Numbered from the stretch's first letter, positions 1-7,882 are shown. The stretch: DNA of 34,618 bases from Rhodobacter sp. (GCA_020250445.1 JADCEF010000056.1:1-34618); one strand, 5' to 3'. Notes: generated by a model not told the origin, from the sequence alone. Numbers and translations: made by a program.

Positions 1-45
1 CGGATATCCATCGAAAGGGGTTTCGTCATGAGGGCTGGCCTCCAT
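1..45 (-). CDS. possible 5' fragment of a gene running off the left edge
   Basis: On the minus strand one frame is open from the left edge back past position 130. It has an ATG at 45 with a purine-rich GGGGG about 8 bases upstream, and would encode a peptide starting MEASPHDETPF. Other starts further upstream (GTG near 69, TTG near 107) are possible in the same frame. The peptide looks protein-like, but only about 15 codons are visible, so no family can be named. It could also be chance reading through GC-rich DNA. Confidence 0.2.
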   Translation of the reverse strand, partial: MEASPHDETPFDGYP

Positions 46-60
46 ATCCCAGCCCCCATC

Positions 61-104
61 GTGAATCACAAATCGAACCGGCAGGGAATCCCCCAGTGAT
101 TCAC
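61..104. repeat. 9-bp inverted repeat
   Basis: GTGAATCAC at 61-69 and GTGATTCAC at 96-104 are perfect reverse complements separated by 26 bases. It could be an operator or an element end. No transposase is visible beside it, so no identity is assigned. Confidence 0.3.
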
Positions 105-120
105 CCAACCGCCATCCCGC

Positions 121-293
121 TTTAGGGGCACTGTCCCGCGCGGGCGGGGGAAACGCGGGTCGCGTTTCCTATTCCCGCCCGGGGGGCGGTTCTGTCGATT
201 CCGAAGTACCCGGTCTCTCTGGCAGGGGCCATCGCCCCTGCCACAGTACCACGCCGGCATCAGGACCGGTCGGGGGCCCAAAGGCCCCGGTCG
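121..293. repeat. dispersed hairpin repeat, left copy (modules A and B)
   Basis: This gene-free stretch is a chain of stem-loops. Module A (about 121-243) contains a 9-bp stem with a GGT loop at 149-169 and a stem GGCAGGGGC/GCCCCTGCC with loop CATC around 221-242. Module B (about 239-293) contains a G-run/C-run hairpin with a CAAA loop near 274-289. Positions 141-170 are identical, in reverse complement, to 34436-34465 at the other end of the window, and module B also recurs there. No coding signal is convincing. From 294 to 423 nothing else is recognisable except the tail of the methyltransferase gene's 3' flank. Confidence 0.75.
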
Positions 294-423
294 ACGCCAG
301 CCCGTCCGCGCGCCGGACCCGGTCACGCGGGCTGACAGGGTCCTTCAAGGCTCCCGTCGCGAGGGGCGGTGAAAGTCGGTGCCTTTCCTGATCTGCCCGG
401 CCCGGCAGGCACCTTCGGTCGGG

Positions 424-1281
424 TCAGACATTCCGCGCCAGCCGCAGCATGAGATACCGGTTAAGGCGTTGGAAAACCGCGGCGTTGCGATCGGTTCCTG
501 TCAGGCGCTGCATCAGGTTCCGGTGCCGTTTTTCGGGCAACAAAAGCCCCGTCAGGCGACACAGCGCCCAGTGGACAGCGGGTTTGCTGGCCCTGATTTC
601 CTTTGATACCCGGGTAACGCCATGACCGATCACGTTGAAAAACTGTTGTTCCAGGTCGATCGACGGGGCGACGGCGTCTGTGATGTCTTCCTCTGCCACC
701 ACCACAAAGGCGGATTGGTCAAGAACCGTGCGAAAATGCGACAGGTGATGCCCGCCACCGGGCTGCGGACCCTGTGCGGCCCGGCCGGTGTAGGCCTCGG
801 TCCGGAAGCAGTCGGCGATCAGCACCTGCCCGCCGGGGGCCAGAAGGGCAGCGCATTTCGGCAAGCTGTCCGTCACCGCGATATACTGGAAGCTTTCGGA
901 GAAAAGGCACAGGTCGAAGGGACCCTTGCCCGCGAAATCCTCGAACGTGCATTCGTGGACCACTGCGCCAAGCGCCGTGTCGCGGCAGCGCGCCGCAAGA
1001 AAGGCCGAGGGAACGACAATCTCAACCTCGTGCCCAAGTGCCAGAAGCTTTCGCGCCGTCTCGCCGGCACCGCCGCCAATGTCCAGGATGCGCAGCCTGC
1101 CCGGCGGCAGGTACCCCAACAGCTTTGCGGTATAGGCCTCTTGCGCCGCGCGCAGGTTGCCTGCGGTCACCTCGAGCCCGGTCCAAAGCCCGTAATGCAG
1201 GTTCTCGGCCCCGGTCAGCCAGCGGATGAACGCCAGCCCCACGTCCAGGCCCACGGCCCGCGTATCGATCTTTTGCGCCAT
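424..1281 (-). CDS. class I SAM-dependent methyltransferase
   Basis: The 285-residue protein has a Rossmann-type SAM-binding fold. Motif [10 protein letters not shown] lies at residues 65-73, an acidic strand end and an [13 protein letters not shown] segment (about 122-134) match motifs II-IV, and [14 protein letters not shown] (146-159) is the typical post-strand motif of small-molecule and lipid methyltransferases. The N-terminal ENLHYGLW resembles the substrate-side cap seen in sterol, tocopherol or cyclopropane-type relatives. The substrate cannot be told from sequence. The ATG start at 1281 has AGAGG six bases upstream. The gene is divergent from uvrB across about 140 bases and has no obvious operon partner. 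The family assignment is secure, the function is not. Confidence 0.85.
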   Translation of the reverse strand: MAQKIDTRAVGLDVGLAFIRWLTGAENLHYGLWTGLEVTAGNLRAAQEAYTAKLLGYLPPGRLRILDIGGGAGETARKLLALGHEVEIVVPSAFLAARCRDTALGAVVHECTFEDFAGKGPFDLCLFSESFQYIAVTDSLPKCAALLAPGGQVLIADCFRTEAYTGRAAQGPQPGGGHHLSHFRTVLDQSAFVVVAEEDITDAVAPSIDLEQQFFNVIGHGVTRVSKEIRASKPAVHWALCRLTGLLLPEKRHRNLMQRLTGTDRNAAVFQRLNRYLMLRLARNV

Positions 1282-1421
1282 TGTGCACCTCTGGCCGCTG
1301 CCTTAGCCGCTTGCTGCCGGATCGGCAACGGTTTCGCCCGATGCGACGGTTCGGCGCTTGCCATCGCAGGAAAACGGATCAACTCTGCCCTTCCCCCGAC
1401 TCCGCCAAAAGGCCGTGGCCG

Positions 1422-3608
1422 ATGCCGCACAACAACGCCAACGCGCCCGCCCCCCGCCCCGAGGTGCTGACCCGGCCGAAGCTGGAGGGTGGCCGCCGCT
1501 TTACCCTTGCCACAGCCTTCCTGCCGGCGGGCGACCAGCCCAACGCCATCCGGGAACTGGCCGCAGGCGTGCTGGCCGGGGAACGCAATCAGGTGCTGCT
1601 GGGCGCGACCGGCACCGGCAAGACCTTTACCATGGCCAGGGTGATCGAGGAAACCCAGCGCCCGGCCATCATCCTTGCCCCCAACAAGACGCTTGCCGCG
1701 CAGCTTTACGGCGAATTCAAGGGCTTCTTTCCCGACAACGCCGTCGAATACTTTGTGTCCTATTACGACTACTACCAGCCCGAGGCCTATGTTGCCCGGA
1801 CCGACACCTATATCGAGAAGGAATCCCAGATCAACGAACAGATCGACCGGATGCGCCATTCGGCCACAAGGGCGCTGCTGGAACGCGATGATGTGATCAT
1901 CGTCGCCTCGGTCTCGTGCATCTATGGCATCGGGTCGGTGGAAACCTATTCGGCGATGACACAGGATCTGCTGGTGGGCCAAAGCCATGACATCCGCAAG
2001 ATCATGGCGGACCTGGTGGCCCAGCAGTACCGGCGCAACGATCAGGCGTTTCAGCGCGGCAGCTTCCGCGTGCGCGGCGACAGTCTGGAAGTGTGGCCCG
2101 CCCACCTTGAAGACCGGGCCTGGCGCTTTTCCTTCTTTGGCGATGATCTGGAAGCGATCATCGAATTCGATCCGCTGACGGGCGCGAAAACCGATACGTT
2201 CCGGCAGATCCGCATCTATGCCAACAGCCATTACGTCACCCCGCGCCCGACGCTGCAGCAGGCGATCCAGGGGATAAAGCGGGAATTGCGCACAAGGCTG
2301 GATCAACTGGTGCACGAAGGCAAACTGCTGGAAGCCCAGCGGCTGGAACAGCGCACGGGCTTTGATCTTGAGATGCTGGAAGCCACCGGAAGCTGCGCGG
2401 GGATCGAGAATTATTCGCGCTACCTGACCGGCCGTGCGCCCGGCGAGCCACCGCCGACCCTGTTCGAGTTCATCCCGGACAATGCCATTGTATTTGCCGA
2501 TGAATCTCATGTCTCGGTCCCGCAGATCGGCGGCATGTACAAGGGCGACTACCGGCGCAAGTTCACCCTGGCCGAACACGGCTTCCGCCTGCCGTCCTGC
2601 ATGGACAACCGCCCGCTGAAGTTCGAGGAATGGGATGCGATGCGCCCGCAGTCGGTCTTTGTTTCCGCCACCCCGGCGGCGTGGGAGCTGGAGCAGACGG
2701 GCGGGGTGTTCACCGAACAGGTGATCCGCCCGACCGGCCTTGTCGATCCGCAGGTCGAGATCCGCCCCGTCGACATGCAGGTTGACGACCTGCTGGACGA
2801 GGTGCGCAAGGTGGCGGCGGCGGGCCTGCGCACGCTGGTCACCACCCTGACCAAGCGCATGGCCGAAGACCTGACCGAATACATGCATGAACAGGGCATC
2901 CGGGTGCGTTACATGCATTCGGATATCGACACGATGGAGCGGATCGAGATCTTGCGCGACCTTCGTCTGGGGGCCTTTGACGTGCTGGTCGGGATCAACC
3001 TGCTGCGCGAGGGGCTGGATATTCCCGAATGCGGGCTTGTGGCGATCCTCGATGCGGATAAAGAGGGGTTCCTGCGGTCCGAAACCTCGCTGATCCAGAC
3101 CATCGGGCGCGCGGCGCGCAATGTCGAGGGGCGGGTGATCCTGTATGCCGACCGGATCACCGGCAGCATGGACCGCGCGATCCGCGAAACCGACCGGCGG
3201 CGCGAAAAGCAGATGGCCTATAACCTGGAACACGGCATCACGCCGCAAACCATCCGCAAGAACATCGCCGATGTCATGGCCGGGCTGTTTCAGGCCGATA
3301 CCGACATGGCCCGCGTCACCGCAAGGGTTGACAGCCCGATGGTCGGCCCCAACCTGGCCGCCCATCTGGAGGCGATGCGCCAGGCCATGCGCAAGGCCGC
3401 CGAAGACCTGGAGTTTGAAGAGGCCGCACGTTTGCGCGACGAGGTGCGGCGGCTGGAGGCGGTGGAACTGGCGGTGTCCGATGACCCGATGGCGCGCCAG
3501 TCTGCGGTGGAAGAGGCGGTGGAAGCCTCCTCGGCCCGGGCCGGGCGATCAACCGGCGGGCGCGGCGGGATGCGGGGCGGAAAGCGGTCACGGGGGGGGC
3601 GGCGGTAG
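1422..3608 (+). CDS. uvrB: UvrABC excinuclease subunit B
   Basis: UvrB is the damage-verifying helicase-like subunit of nucleotide excision repair. UvrA loads it onto DNA, and it then recruits the UvrC nuclease. The 728-residue product has Walker A GATGTGKT at 61-68, the damage-probing beta-hairpin region with [11 protein letters not shown] beginning at 114, a DESH helicase motif II in the middle, helicase motifs V/VI ([18 protein letters not shown]), and a C-terminal UVR domain at about 649-683 that binds UvrC. The tail is rich in Gly and Arg. Reading is open upstream to 1281, but the ATG at 1422 gives the family N-terminus. Size and motif order are normal. No alphaproteobacterial LexA box (GTTC-N7-GTTC) was found upstream. 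Confidence 0.97.
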   Translation: MPHNNANAPAPRPEVLTRPKLEGGRRFTLATAFLPAGDQPNAIRELAAGVLAGERNQVLLGATGTGKTFTMARVIEETQRPAIILAPNKTLAAQLYGEFKGFFPDNAVEYFVSYYDYYQPEAYVARTDTYIEKESQINEQIDRMRHSATRALLERDDVIIVASVSCIYGIGSVETYSAMTQDLLVGQSHDIRKIMADLVAQQYRRNDQAFQRGSFRVRGDSLEVWPAHLEDRAWRFSFFGDDLEAIIEFDPLTGAKTDTFRQIRIYANSHYVTPRPTLQQAIQGIKRELRTRLDQLVHEGKLLEAQRLEQRTGFDLEMLEATGSCAGIENYSRYLTGRAPGEPPPTLFEFIPDNAIVFADESHVSVPQIGGMYKGDYRRKFTLAEHGFRLPSCMDNRPLKFEEWDAMRPQSVFVSATPAAWELEQTGGVFTEQVIRPTGLVDPQVEIRPVDMQVDDLLDEVRKVAAAGLRTLVTTLTKRMAEDLTEYMHEQGIRVRYMHSDIDTMERIEILRDLRLGAFDVLVGINLLREGLDIPECGLVAILDADKEGFLRSETSLIQTIGRAARNVEGRVILYADRITGSMDRAIRETDRRREKQMAYNLEHGITPQTIRKNIADVMAGLFQADTDMARVTARVDSPMVGPNLAAHLEAMRQAMRKAAEDLEFEEAARLRDEVRRLEAVELAVSDDPMARQSAVEEAVEASSARAGRSTGGRGGMRGGKRSRGGRR

Positions 3609-3701
3609 CCGCACTTGCGCGAATTCAGCAAAAACACCAAACGCTATCAACTTTGCTCTTGCGCGCCGCGGTGAGTCGGTTTAATTGATTCGGCATGCCC
3701 G

Positions 3702-3715
3702 CAGCCCGTGGGCTG
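3702..3715. other. small hairpin just upstream of the winged-helix gene
   Basis: CAGCCC-GT-GGGCTG forms a 6-bp stem ending where the GAAGAGG ribosome-binding site of the next gene begins (3715-3721). It could influence translation of that gene. The 3609-3726 interval is otherwise AT-richer than its surroundings, and no promoter is convincing. Confidence 0.35.
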
Positions 3716-3726
3716 AAGAGGTTGCT

Positions 3727-4197
3727 ATGTCAAAGATTGGGTACGCGCAGCGCATCAAATCGCGCACAGCGGAACTTGAGGCATTGATTGCTTCCGCGTC
3801 AAAGGAACTTGATGAGTTGCGGGTCGCCGAACGTGTGCTCGCGCGTTTGGGTGGGTTGTCAGATGAGAAGGGGCCAGAGGATGGGTACGACCGAACCTCC
3901 ACCACTAAGGATATGACCGTTGCGGACGCTGCTGTTGACTTGCTCGGTAGGATTGGCCCAATGGACACAATCACTTTGCTTTCAACAATGCAACGCGAGT
4001 GGCGTCCTGACCTTCAGCAGACGACCCTAAGCTCGACTCTGTCGCGCACCAAAGCACAGGGTCGGGTCGTGCAAATTGACGGCAAGTGGCAAGCTGCACT
4101 GCAATCAAGAATCGGGTCGCCCGAAGGCGACCCGACAAACACTGCCCCGGAAGTTGGAGCTTCCGGTGGCGGTGAGGACCTATCGGTTTTCGACTGA
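3727..4197 (+). CDS. small coiled-coil plus winged-helix-like protein, unknown function
   Basis: This 156-residue protein starts at the ATG at 3727, with GAAGAGG about 6 bases upstream. Residues 11-40 form a charged helix likely to be a coiled coil (KSRTAELEALI, KELDELRVAERVL). Residues 63-124 read as a winged-helix or HARE-HTH-like fold: a helix TVADAAVDLLGRIG, a second helix with TLLSTMQREW, a recognition-helix-like TTLSSTLSRTKAQ and a wing VVQIDGKWQA. The last 30 residues are disordered and coded by two hairpins. Base composition is lower in GC than that of uvrB or glsB, with many A/T third positions, which suggests horizontal transfer. It is probably a DNA-binding accessory protein; no specific family is claimed. 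Confidence 0.75.
   Translation: MSKIGYAQRIKSRTAELEALIASASKELDELRVAERVLARLGGLSDEKGPEDGYDRTSTTKDMTVADAAVDLLGRIGPMDTITLLSTMQREWRPDLQQTTLSSTLSRTKAQGRVVQIDGKWQAALQSRIGSPEGDPTNTAPEVGASGGGEDLSVFD
4112..4166 (+). other. two perfect hairpins within the 3' end of the winged-helix gene
   Basis: TCGGGTCGCC at 4112-4121 pairs with GGCGACCCGA at 4126-4135 around a CGAA loop, a perfect 10-bp stem. CCGGAAG at 4147-4153 pairs with CTTCCGG at 4160-4166. Both lie in codons of the disordered protein tail. Such strong stems inside a reading frame suggest that the RNA itself matters here, for example for transcript stability or as part of a small RNA. Confidence 0.55.
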
Positions 4198-4256
4198 AGT
4201 CCTCCCTTCCGGCATACAGGATATTTGCTAGACTTTGCCTATGCTGTATGTCGCAG

Positions 4257-4312
4257 CCCCGAGTGAGCGGGGTAAACGGACGAAGGGCAGAAGGATAATC
4301 CTCCTGCCCTTC
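4257..4312 (+). ncRNA. candidate structured RNA or terminator-like hairpin pair
   Basis: CCCCG (4257-4261) pairs with CGGGG (4268-4272). The segment 4282-4312 then folds into a near-perfect stem of about 15 bp with a single mismatch and a tiny loop around ATAAT (GAAGGGCAG on one arm, CTGCCCTTC on the other). No U-tract follows, so a classical terminator is unlikely. Together with the two hairpins at 4112-4166 this makes four successive stems in 200 bases. The gene-free region 4198-4453 holds only these. Whether it is transcribed as a small RNA is unknown. Confidence 0.3.
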
Positions 4313-4453
4313 ACATAACACCATGATCAATAGCAGACAACATACAATCGAAAGACTGTGAGACTTAATCCAAGCTTGCTCGCACCGCTGTGCCGCACGG
4401 CGGTTAACAGTGCGCGCACTCAACCACCCTGCAGGCCGTCCCGCACCCCCCCG

Positions 4454-4708
4454 TCAGGCCCGCTTCACCAGCCGGATCAGCACCAGCAGGATCACGGCAC
4501 CCAGGGTGGAATGGATGATGGCCGAAAATAGACCGCCGCCCACGCTGAAGCCGATGCGCGGCAGGATCAGGCCGGCGATGAAGGCCCCGACGATGCCGAC
4601 CACGATATTGCCCAGTACGCCAAAGCCGTAGCCTTCAACGATGCGCCCCGCCAGCCACCCGGCAATGGCACCGATGACCAGCATGATCAGCAAACTTTCA
4701 ATTCCCAT
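4454..4708 (-). CDS. GlsB/YeaQ/YmgE family small membrane protein
   Basis: This is an 84-residue, Gly-rich, almost wholly hydrophobic protein with three membrane segments. They are at about 4-20 (LLIMLVIGAIAGWLAG), 28-47 (ending AGLILPRIG) and 57-80, followed by a basic end LVKRA. The GWLAG and LGNIVVGIVGAFIAG segments are the hallmark of this stress-associated transglycosylase-associated family, which sits in the inner membrane and has no firm molecular function. The reading frame is open much further upstream, but the ATG at 4708 gives the family start, with AGGACA upstream. It is likely a single-gene transcript. Confidence 0.92.
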   Translation of the reverse strand: MGIESLLIMLVIGAIAGWLAGRIVEGYGFGVLGNIVVGIVGAFIAGLILPRIGFSVGGGLFSAIIHSTLGAVILLVLIRLVKRA

Positions 4709-4837
4709 GTCCTGTGTCCTGTTCTTTATTGGCGCAAGTGGCGCGGGTTTCCCTGTTGTTGCGACGCTATACGTCTGGGGGCCAAAACACAACAAGGCCG
4801 CTTGCAGCATGCCCCTGCGGCATGGCATCGTCACATC

Positions 4838-5113
4838 ATGAAGCCTTTTGCCCCTGTTCTGCCGATCCCGGCTGGCCTTGCGCTGGCGAAGTCCGGCCAT
4901 GCCCGGGGCCAGTTCCGGGTGGATACGGGCGCGCCCCGCCTTGTGCTTGTCCAGGGGCCGGGAGCCGCCACGGTCGGGGTAAACCCCTTCGGATCGGACA
5001 GGTGCGGCGCGGCTTTGGTGAGGCTGTCCTCCGGGGCCGGCAAGGGCCGGATGATGTGCATCCCTGACAAGGCCCGCAAAACGGCAAAGCTTTGCGCGCA
5101 GTCCGACGGGTGA
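4838..5113 (+). CDS. hypothetical small protein
   Basis: This is a 91-residue reading frame whose codons show the strong G/C third-position bias of the real genes around it. It ends three bases before the start of the next gene, as expected in an operon. The N-terminus (MKPFAPVLPIPAGLALAKSG) resembles a weak export signal. The body contains GQFRVDTGAPRLVLVQG and two cysteines (DRCG, KLCA). An upstream in-frame ATG at 4802 exists, but 4838 is preferred because it puts the hydrophobic stretch at the N-terminus. The ribosome-binding site is poor. No family is recognised. Confidence 0.5.
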   Translation: MKPFAPVLPIPAGLALAKSGHARGQFRVDTGAPRLVLVQGPGAATVGVNPFGSDRCGAALVRLSSGAGKGRMMCIPDKARKTAKLCAQSDG

Positions 5114-5116
5114 CCC

Positions 5117-5308
5117 ATGGCCTCCAAGTTCCTTGACCCCGACCATCCGTTCTTCAAGCCGGTCTGGCGGCGCTGGCTGACGGCCGTTCTTCCGCTGGCC
5201 TGGGCGATTGTCGAGATTGTCACGGGCAATGCCCTGTGGGCGCTGCTGTTCGGCGCCGTCGGGATTTACGCCTTCTGGGTACTGATCGTCAAAGGTCCAT
5301 CGGCCTGA
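5117..5308 (+). CDS. small two-helix membrane protein
   Basis: This is a 63-residue protein with an amphipathic start (MASKFLDPDHPFFKPVWRRW) and two membrane helices at about 20-37 (LTAVLPLAWAIVEIVTG) and 40-58 (LWALLFGAVGIYAFWVLIV). Trp and Arg residues at the first helix boundary fix it in the inner membrane. Small proteins of this shape occur commonly in Rhodobacteraceae, but no function is known to me. It follows the previous small gene by 3 bases, and its 3' end overlaps the convergent ParA-type gene by 43 bases. Confidence 0.75.
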   Translation: MASKFLDPDHPFFKPVWRRWLTAVLPLAWAIVEIVTGNALWALLFGAVGIYAFWVLIVKGPSA

Positions 5309-5928
5309 AGCAGCGCCAGAACCTCGTCGGCCAGCGCCTGCACTTCGCTGCCGGCGGCGGATCTGCCCGCTTCCTGCACGCCCAGCCCGGTTCCCATGGT
5401 TTCGGCAAAGGCCACGCGGTGGCCAAGGCGTGCCCCGGCCAGTCCGGCATCCAGCCCTGCCGCCGCCTGTGCCACCTCTTCGGCCAGCCGCGTGCCCGCC
5501 TTTGTCCGGTTCAGCACGATGGTGGTGCGCTTGCGCTCGCGCGCGGCAAGGTCAATCACCCCTTCGACCGCCCAAAGATCGATATGGCTTGCCGCCACCG
5601 GGATCAGGATCAGGTCCGCCTCGCGCAAGGCAGGCCGAAGATCGGCATCAACCTTTGGCGGGGTATCGACAATCACGATATCCGTCGTCCTGCGCAGCTT
5701 TTCGCATTCATAGGTCACACCCCAGGCGCTTGCCGTTGACATCTCCATCCCCGGCACCGCCATCCGCGCGCGCCGCGCCAGAAACCAGCGGCCCAGGCTG
5801 CCCTGCGGATCGGTATCCAGCAAGGCCACGGAATGGCCCATGCGGACAAAGGCGACAGCCAGGTTCACCGCCAGCGTCGTCTTGCCGGACCCGCCCTTCT
5901 GTTGCGCGATCGTGATGACTTTTCCCAT
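5266..5928 (-). CDS. ParA/MinD-type P-loop ATPase
   Basis: This 220-residue protein has the deviant Walker A motif KGGSGKTT at residues 11-18, DTDPQGS at 38-44 (switch I/A' region) and Walker B IVIVDTPP at 84-91, all diagnostic of the ParA/Soj family that binds ATP as a dimer and moves or positions DNA or protein cargo. No ParB-like gene and no parS-like site are nearby, so it is probably an orphan ParA rather than the main chromosome partition protein. The ATG at 5928 is preferred to a GTG at 5934 because AAGGGGG lies just upstream. Its last 43 bases overlap the end of the convergent small membrane gene. Confidence 0.9.
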   Translation of the reverse strand: MGKVITIAQQKGGSGKTTLAVNLAVAFVRMGHSVALLDTDPQGSLGRWFLARRARMAVPGMEMSTASAWGVTYECEKLRRTTDIVIVDTPPKVDADLRPALREADLILIPVAASHIDLWAVEGVIDLAARERKRTTIVLNRTKAGTRLAEEVAQAAAGLDAGLAGARLGHRVAFAETMGTGLGVQEAGRSAAGSEVQALADEVLALLQADGPLTISTQKA

Positions 5929-6309
5929 TCGCACCCCCTTTTCTGCGGCGCAGCATAGCGGTGATCGCCCGCGATTGCACGGAAATTGGCGGCGGCCGGA
6001 AGACCTGCGCGCGGGGGTGTCAGGTGACAGCTGCGGGGCCGTGCCCCGTGCGGTTTGGCCGGGGCCAAAGCCCCGGCCTGCGCCCGCCCCGCCCCGGCGG
6101 GTGCCGGCCTTTCGTCGCGCCTGCGGGACCGGTCCTGTGTGACGATGGCCCCCGACCGGACGGGCAGAGGCGATGCGTTTCGGGGTCCGCCCGGAACGGA
6201 ACCCCCTTTCCCCGGTTCGGGAAGATTTTCCCGTCCGGCAGGCGGTCGCAATGCTGTTTCGGCACGCTTTCAGGGACGGGGGGGAACGCGGGCGCTGAGG
6301 GTGCCCGCG
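5929..6309. repeat. gene-free, hairpin-rich interval
   Basis: No convincing coding sequence is seen in these 380 bases. The strongest structure is a perfect 9-bp stem GGCCGGGGC (6057-6065) / GCCCCGGCC (6070-6078) with a CAAA loop, resembling the CAAA/CGAA-loop stems in the repeats at both window ends. Further GC-rich stems follow. It may be a degenerate member of the same dispersed repeat family; the similarity is structural and short. Confidence 0.4.
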
Positions 6310-6876
6310 TCATGCCGGGGGAAACTTCGTGCGAAGCCATTTGAGGACTTCAAGCTGATCCTGCGCCGTGGCACGGCGGACCTGCACCAGCAGCTTGTGC
6401 AGCGAAGGTCTGTCAAGCGTCAGGTTTGCGGCCCCTTCATTGCAGACGGAACATAAGGCACGCAGGTTCCCCGGTTCATCCGACCCGCCTTGCGATTTGT
6501 CGATGACATGCCCGATCTGCAACCGTGTCTTGCGCGTGGCGTCATAGGGATGCTGCTCTCCCGCCACCGCACCGCATTGCTGGCAGGTAAAGCCGTTCCG
6601 GTCGAGCACGTAGGCGCGCGTCTCCTTGGAAATCGCGCGTTCAAAGGCCGGGACAGGTTTGGGATTCTCAAGCAGATACTCACCCGGCCTCAGGTCGCTT
6701 CTGTCGTGATGCGTCAGAATCCGGAACCCTTCTTCGTTCCGTAACTCCCGCACCCGGCGAGCCCATTCGCTGATGCCACCGGACACCGCCCGAAGTTCAT
6801 CCGATGTCAAGATGACGCCGATGTTGCCAAGGAAGTGGGCGCGCAGTTTTGCCCGTGCGCCCTTACTACTACCCAT
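6310..6876 (-). CDS. HNH endonuclease, probable restriction partner of the adjacent methylase
   Basis: The 188-residue protein starts at the ATG at 6876, 28 bases after the methyltransferase stop. The N-terminal half (about 12-70) looks like a winged-helix DNA-binding module (IGVILTSDELRAVSGG, then EGFRILTHHDRSDLRPGEYLL). The C-terminal half is a zinc-bound HNH nuclease: CQQCG (98-102), IGHVIDKSQGG (121-131, metal/catalytic H123), NLRALC (137-142) and CNEG (145-148). The first and last Cys pairs should bind structural zinc. The nuclease is known in type II restriction enzymes encoded beside C5-cytosine methylases, which is the context here. Cleavage site and activity cannot be read from sequence. 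Motifs are intact, so it is likely functional. Confidence 0.88.
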   Translation of the reverse strand: MGSSKGARAKLRAHFLGNIGVILTSDELRAVSGGISEWARRVRELRNEEGFRILTHHDRSDLRPGEYLLENPKPVPAFERAISKETRAYVLDRNGFTCQQCGAVAGEQHPYDATRKTRLQIGHVIDKSQGGSDEPGNLRALCSVCNEGAANLTLDRPSLHKLLVQVRRATAQDQLEVLKWLRTKFPPA

Positions 6877-6904
6877 CTGCAAACCCTTTGCGCTGCCCGC
6901 ACCA

Positions 6905-7882
6905 CTAAAGGATCGCGTAGTGACGGTTTTCGTCAAGGCTTTCCGCCTGTTCCAGCGCCAATCTGATCTGCACCCCCAGCGCCCAAGCAACCGGCGGAGG
7001 AAAAGCATTGCCGATCTGGCGGTGCGATGTGGTTTTGCGGCCGTGGAAGGCCCATGTATCGGGGAAGCCCTGAATCCGGGCGACCATCCGGTTGGTCAGG
7101 CGGGGAAGGCCGGCAAAACCGGGGGGCGGCGCGGCATCGGCGATGGTTGATCCGTTCACGCCCAGCTTTTCCCAGGCCTTGCGGGCGCGGGTTGGCCCAA
7201 GGTCGGGGCCGCCATGTTTTTTGGACCCGCCGACGATGGTCGGGGCAATGTCGGACGCGGTCTGCACCCAGTCTTCCAGGTGCATCCAGCCGTTTTCACC
7301 CATCAGGTCACGCAGCAGAACACCAACGCTGGGCGGTACATGCCCGCCGGGCTGCGGAAAGTTGAAATGCGGCCAGTACCGTTCCTGCGCCGCGACGATG
7401 GCCACCCTCGGGCGCAATTGCGAGACGCCGAACTGCGAGGACTGAAGCAGCTTCCAGTCCACATGATACCCCAGATTTTCAAACCGGCGGCGCAGGAACG
7501 TCCGGTAGTCCGCAAACACCGGATCAAGAAACCCGCGCACGTTTTCGATCAGCACGAATTTCGGTTCCGCCTCGGCAATCAGGCGCAGGGAGTCGGCGAA
7601 CAGGTTGCGGTCATCCTTTTCGCCAAGCTGTTTCCCGGCAACCGAGAACGGCGGGCAGGGCAGACCCGCCGCAAGCAGATCGACATTGCGGAACGCCCGC
7701 ACGGACACATCGCGCATGTCGGCCTGTTCAACCCGCCATTCCGGCCTGTTGAGGCGCAGCGTGCGGACACAGTCAGGATCATTGTCCACCAGAAGCTGAT
7801 GCGCAAACCCCGCCGCCTCCAGACCAAGCGCCTGCCCCCCGGCACCCGCGCAGAATTCGATCGAGGTCAGCCTGTTCATCAT
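6905..7882 (-). CDS. DNA (cytosine-5-)-methyltransferase
   Basis: This is a 325-residue C5-cytosine DNA methylase with all main motifs in order. Motif I is FCAGAGG (10-16), motif IV is GLPCPPFS with catalytic Cys76, motif VI is ENVRG (113-117), and motif VIII is QLRPR (155-159). A target-recognition region of about 160-265 follows, and motif X is GNAFPPPVA (291-299). It transfers a methyl group from SAM to cytosine in its recognition sequence and would protect the host from the HNH enzyme encoded directly downstream. The start is at tandem ATGs (7882/7879), with AAAGGGAC upstream; the frame is open to 7933. The pair is divergent from ftsW. The recognition sequence is unknown. Confidence 0.95.
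   Translation of the reverse strand: MMNRLTSIEFCAGAGGQALGLEAAGFAHQLLVDNDPDCVRTLRLNRPEWRVEQADMRDVSVRAFRNVDLLAAGLPCPPFSVAGKQLGEKDDRNLFADSLRLIAEAEPKFVLIENVRGFLDPVFADYRTFLRRRFENLGYHVDWKLLQSSQFGVSQLRPRVAIVAAQERYWPHFNFPQPGGHVPPSVGVLLRDLMGENGWMHLEDWVQTASDIAPTIVGGSKKHGGPDLGPTRARKAWEKLGVNGSTIADAAPPPGFAGLPRLTNRMVARIQGFPDTWAFHGRKTTSHRQIGNAFPPPVAWALGVQIRLALEQAESLDENRHYAIL

Noticed and set aside
424-1281. DNA methyltransferase belonging to the restriction pair
   Set aside because: It has a small-molecule-type SAM fold without DNA methylase motifs such as PCPP or NPPY, and is 5 kb away.
1282-1421. SOS (LexA) box before uvrB
   Set aside because: No GTTC-N7-GTTC pattern was found; the nearest GGTTC has no partner at the right spacing.
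1215-3365. Very long open frame antisense to uvrB
   Set aside because: High-GC codon bias of uvrB leaves the antisense frame open. The product is His/Gln/Gly-rich with no recognisable domain and no start signal.
4282-4312. Intrinsic terminator for the winged-helix gene
   Set aside because: The stem is strong, but it is followed by CACATAAC rather than a T-run and lies 85 bases after the stop; kept only as a structured-RNA candidate.
5266-5928. Chromosomal or plasmid parAB partition locus
   Set aside because: No ParB-like gene, replication gene or repeated centromere-like sites nearby; treated as an orphan ParA-type ATPase.
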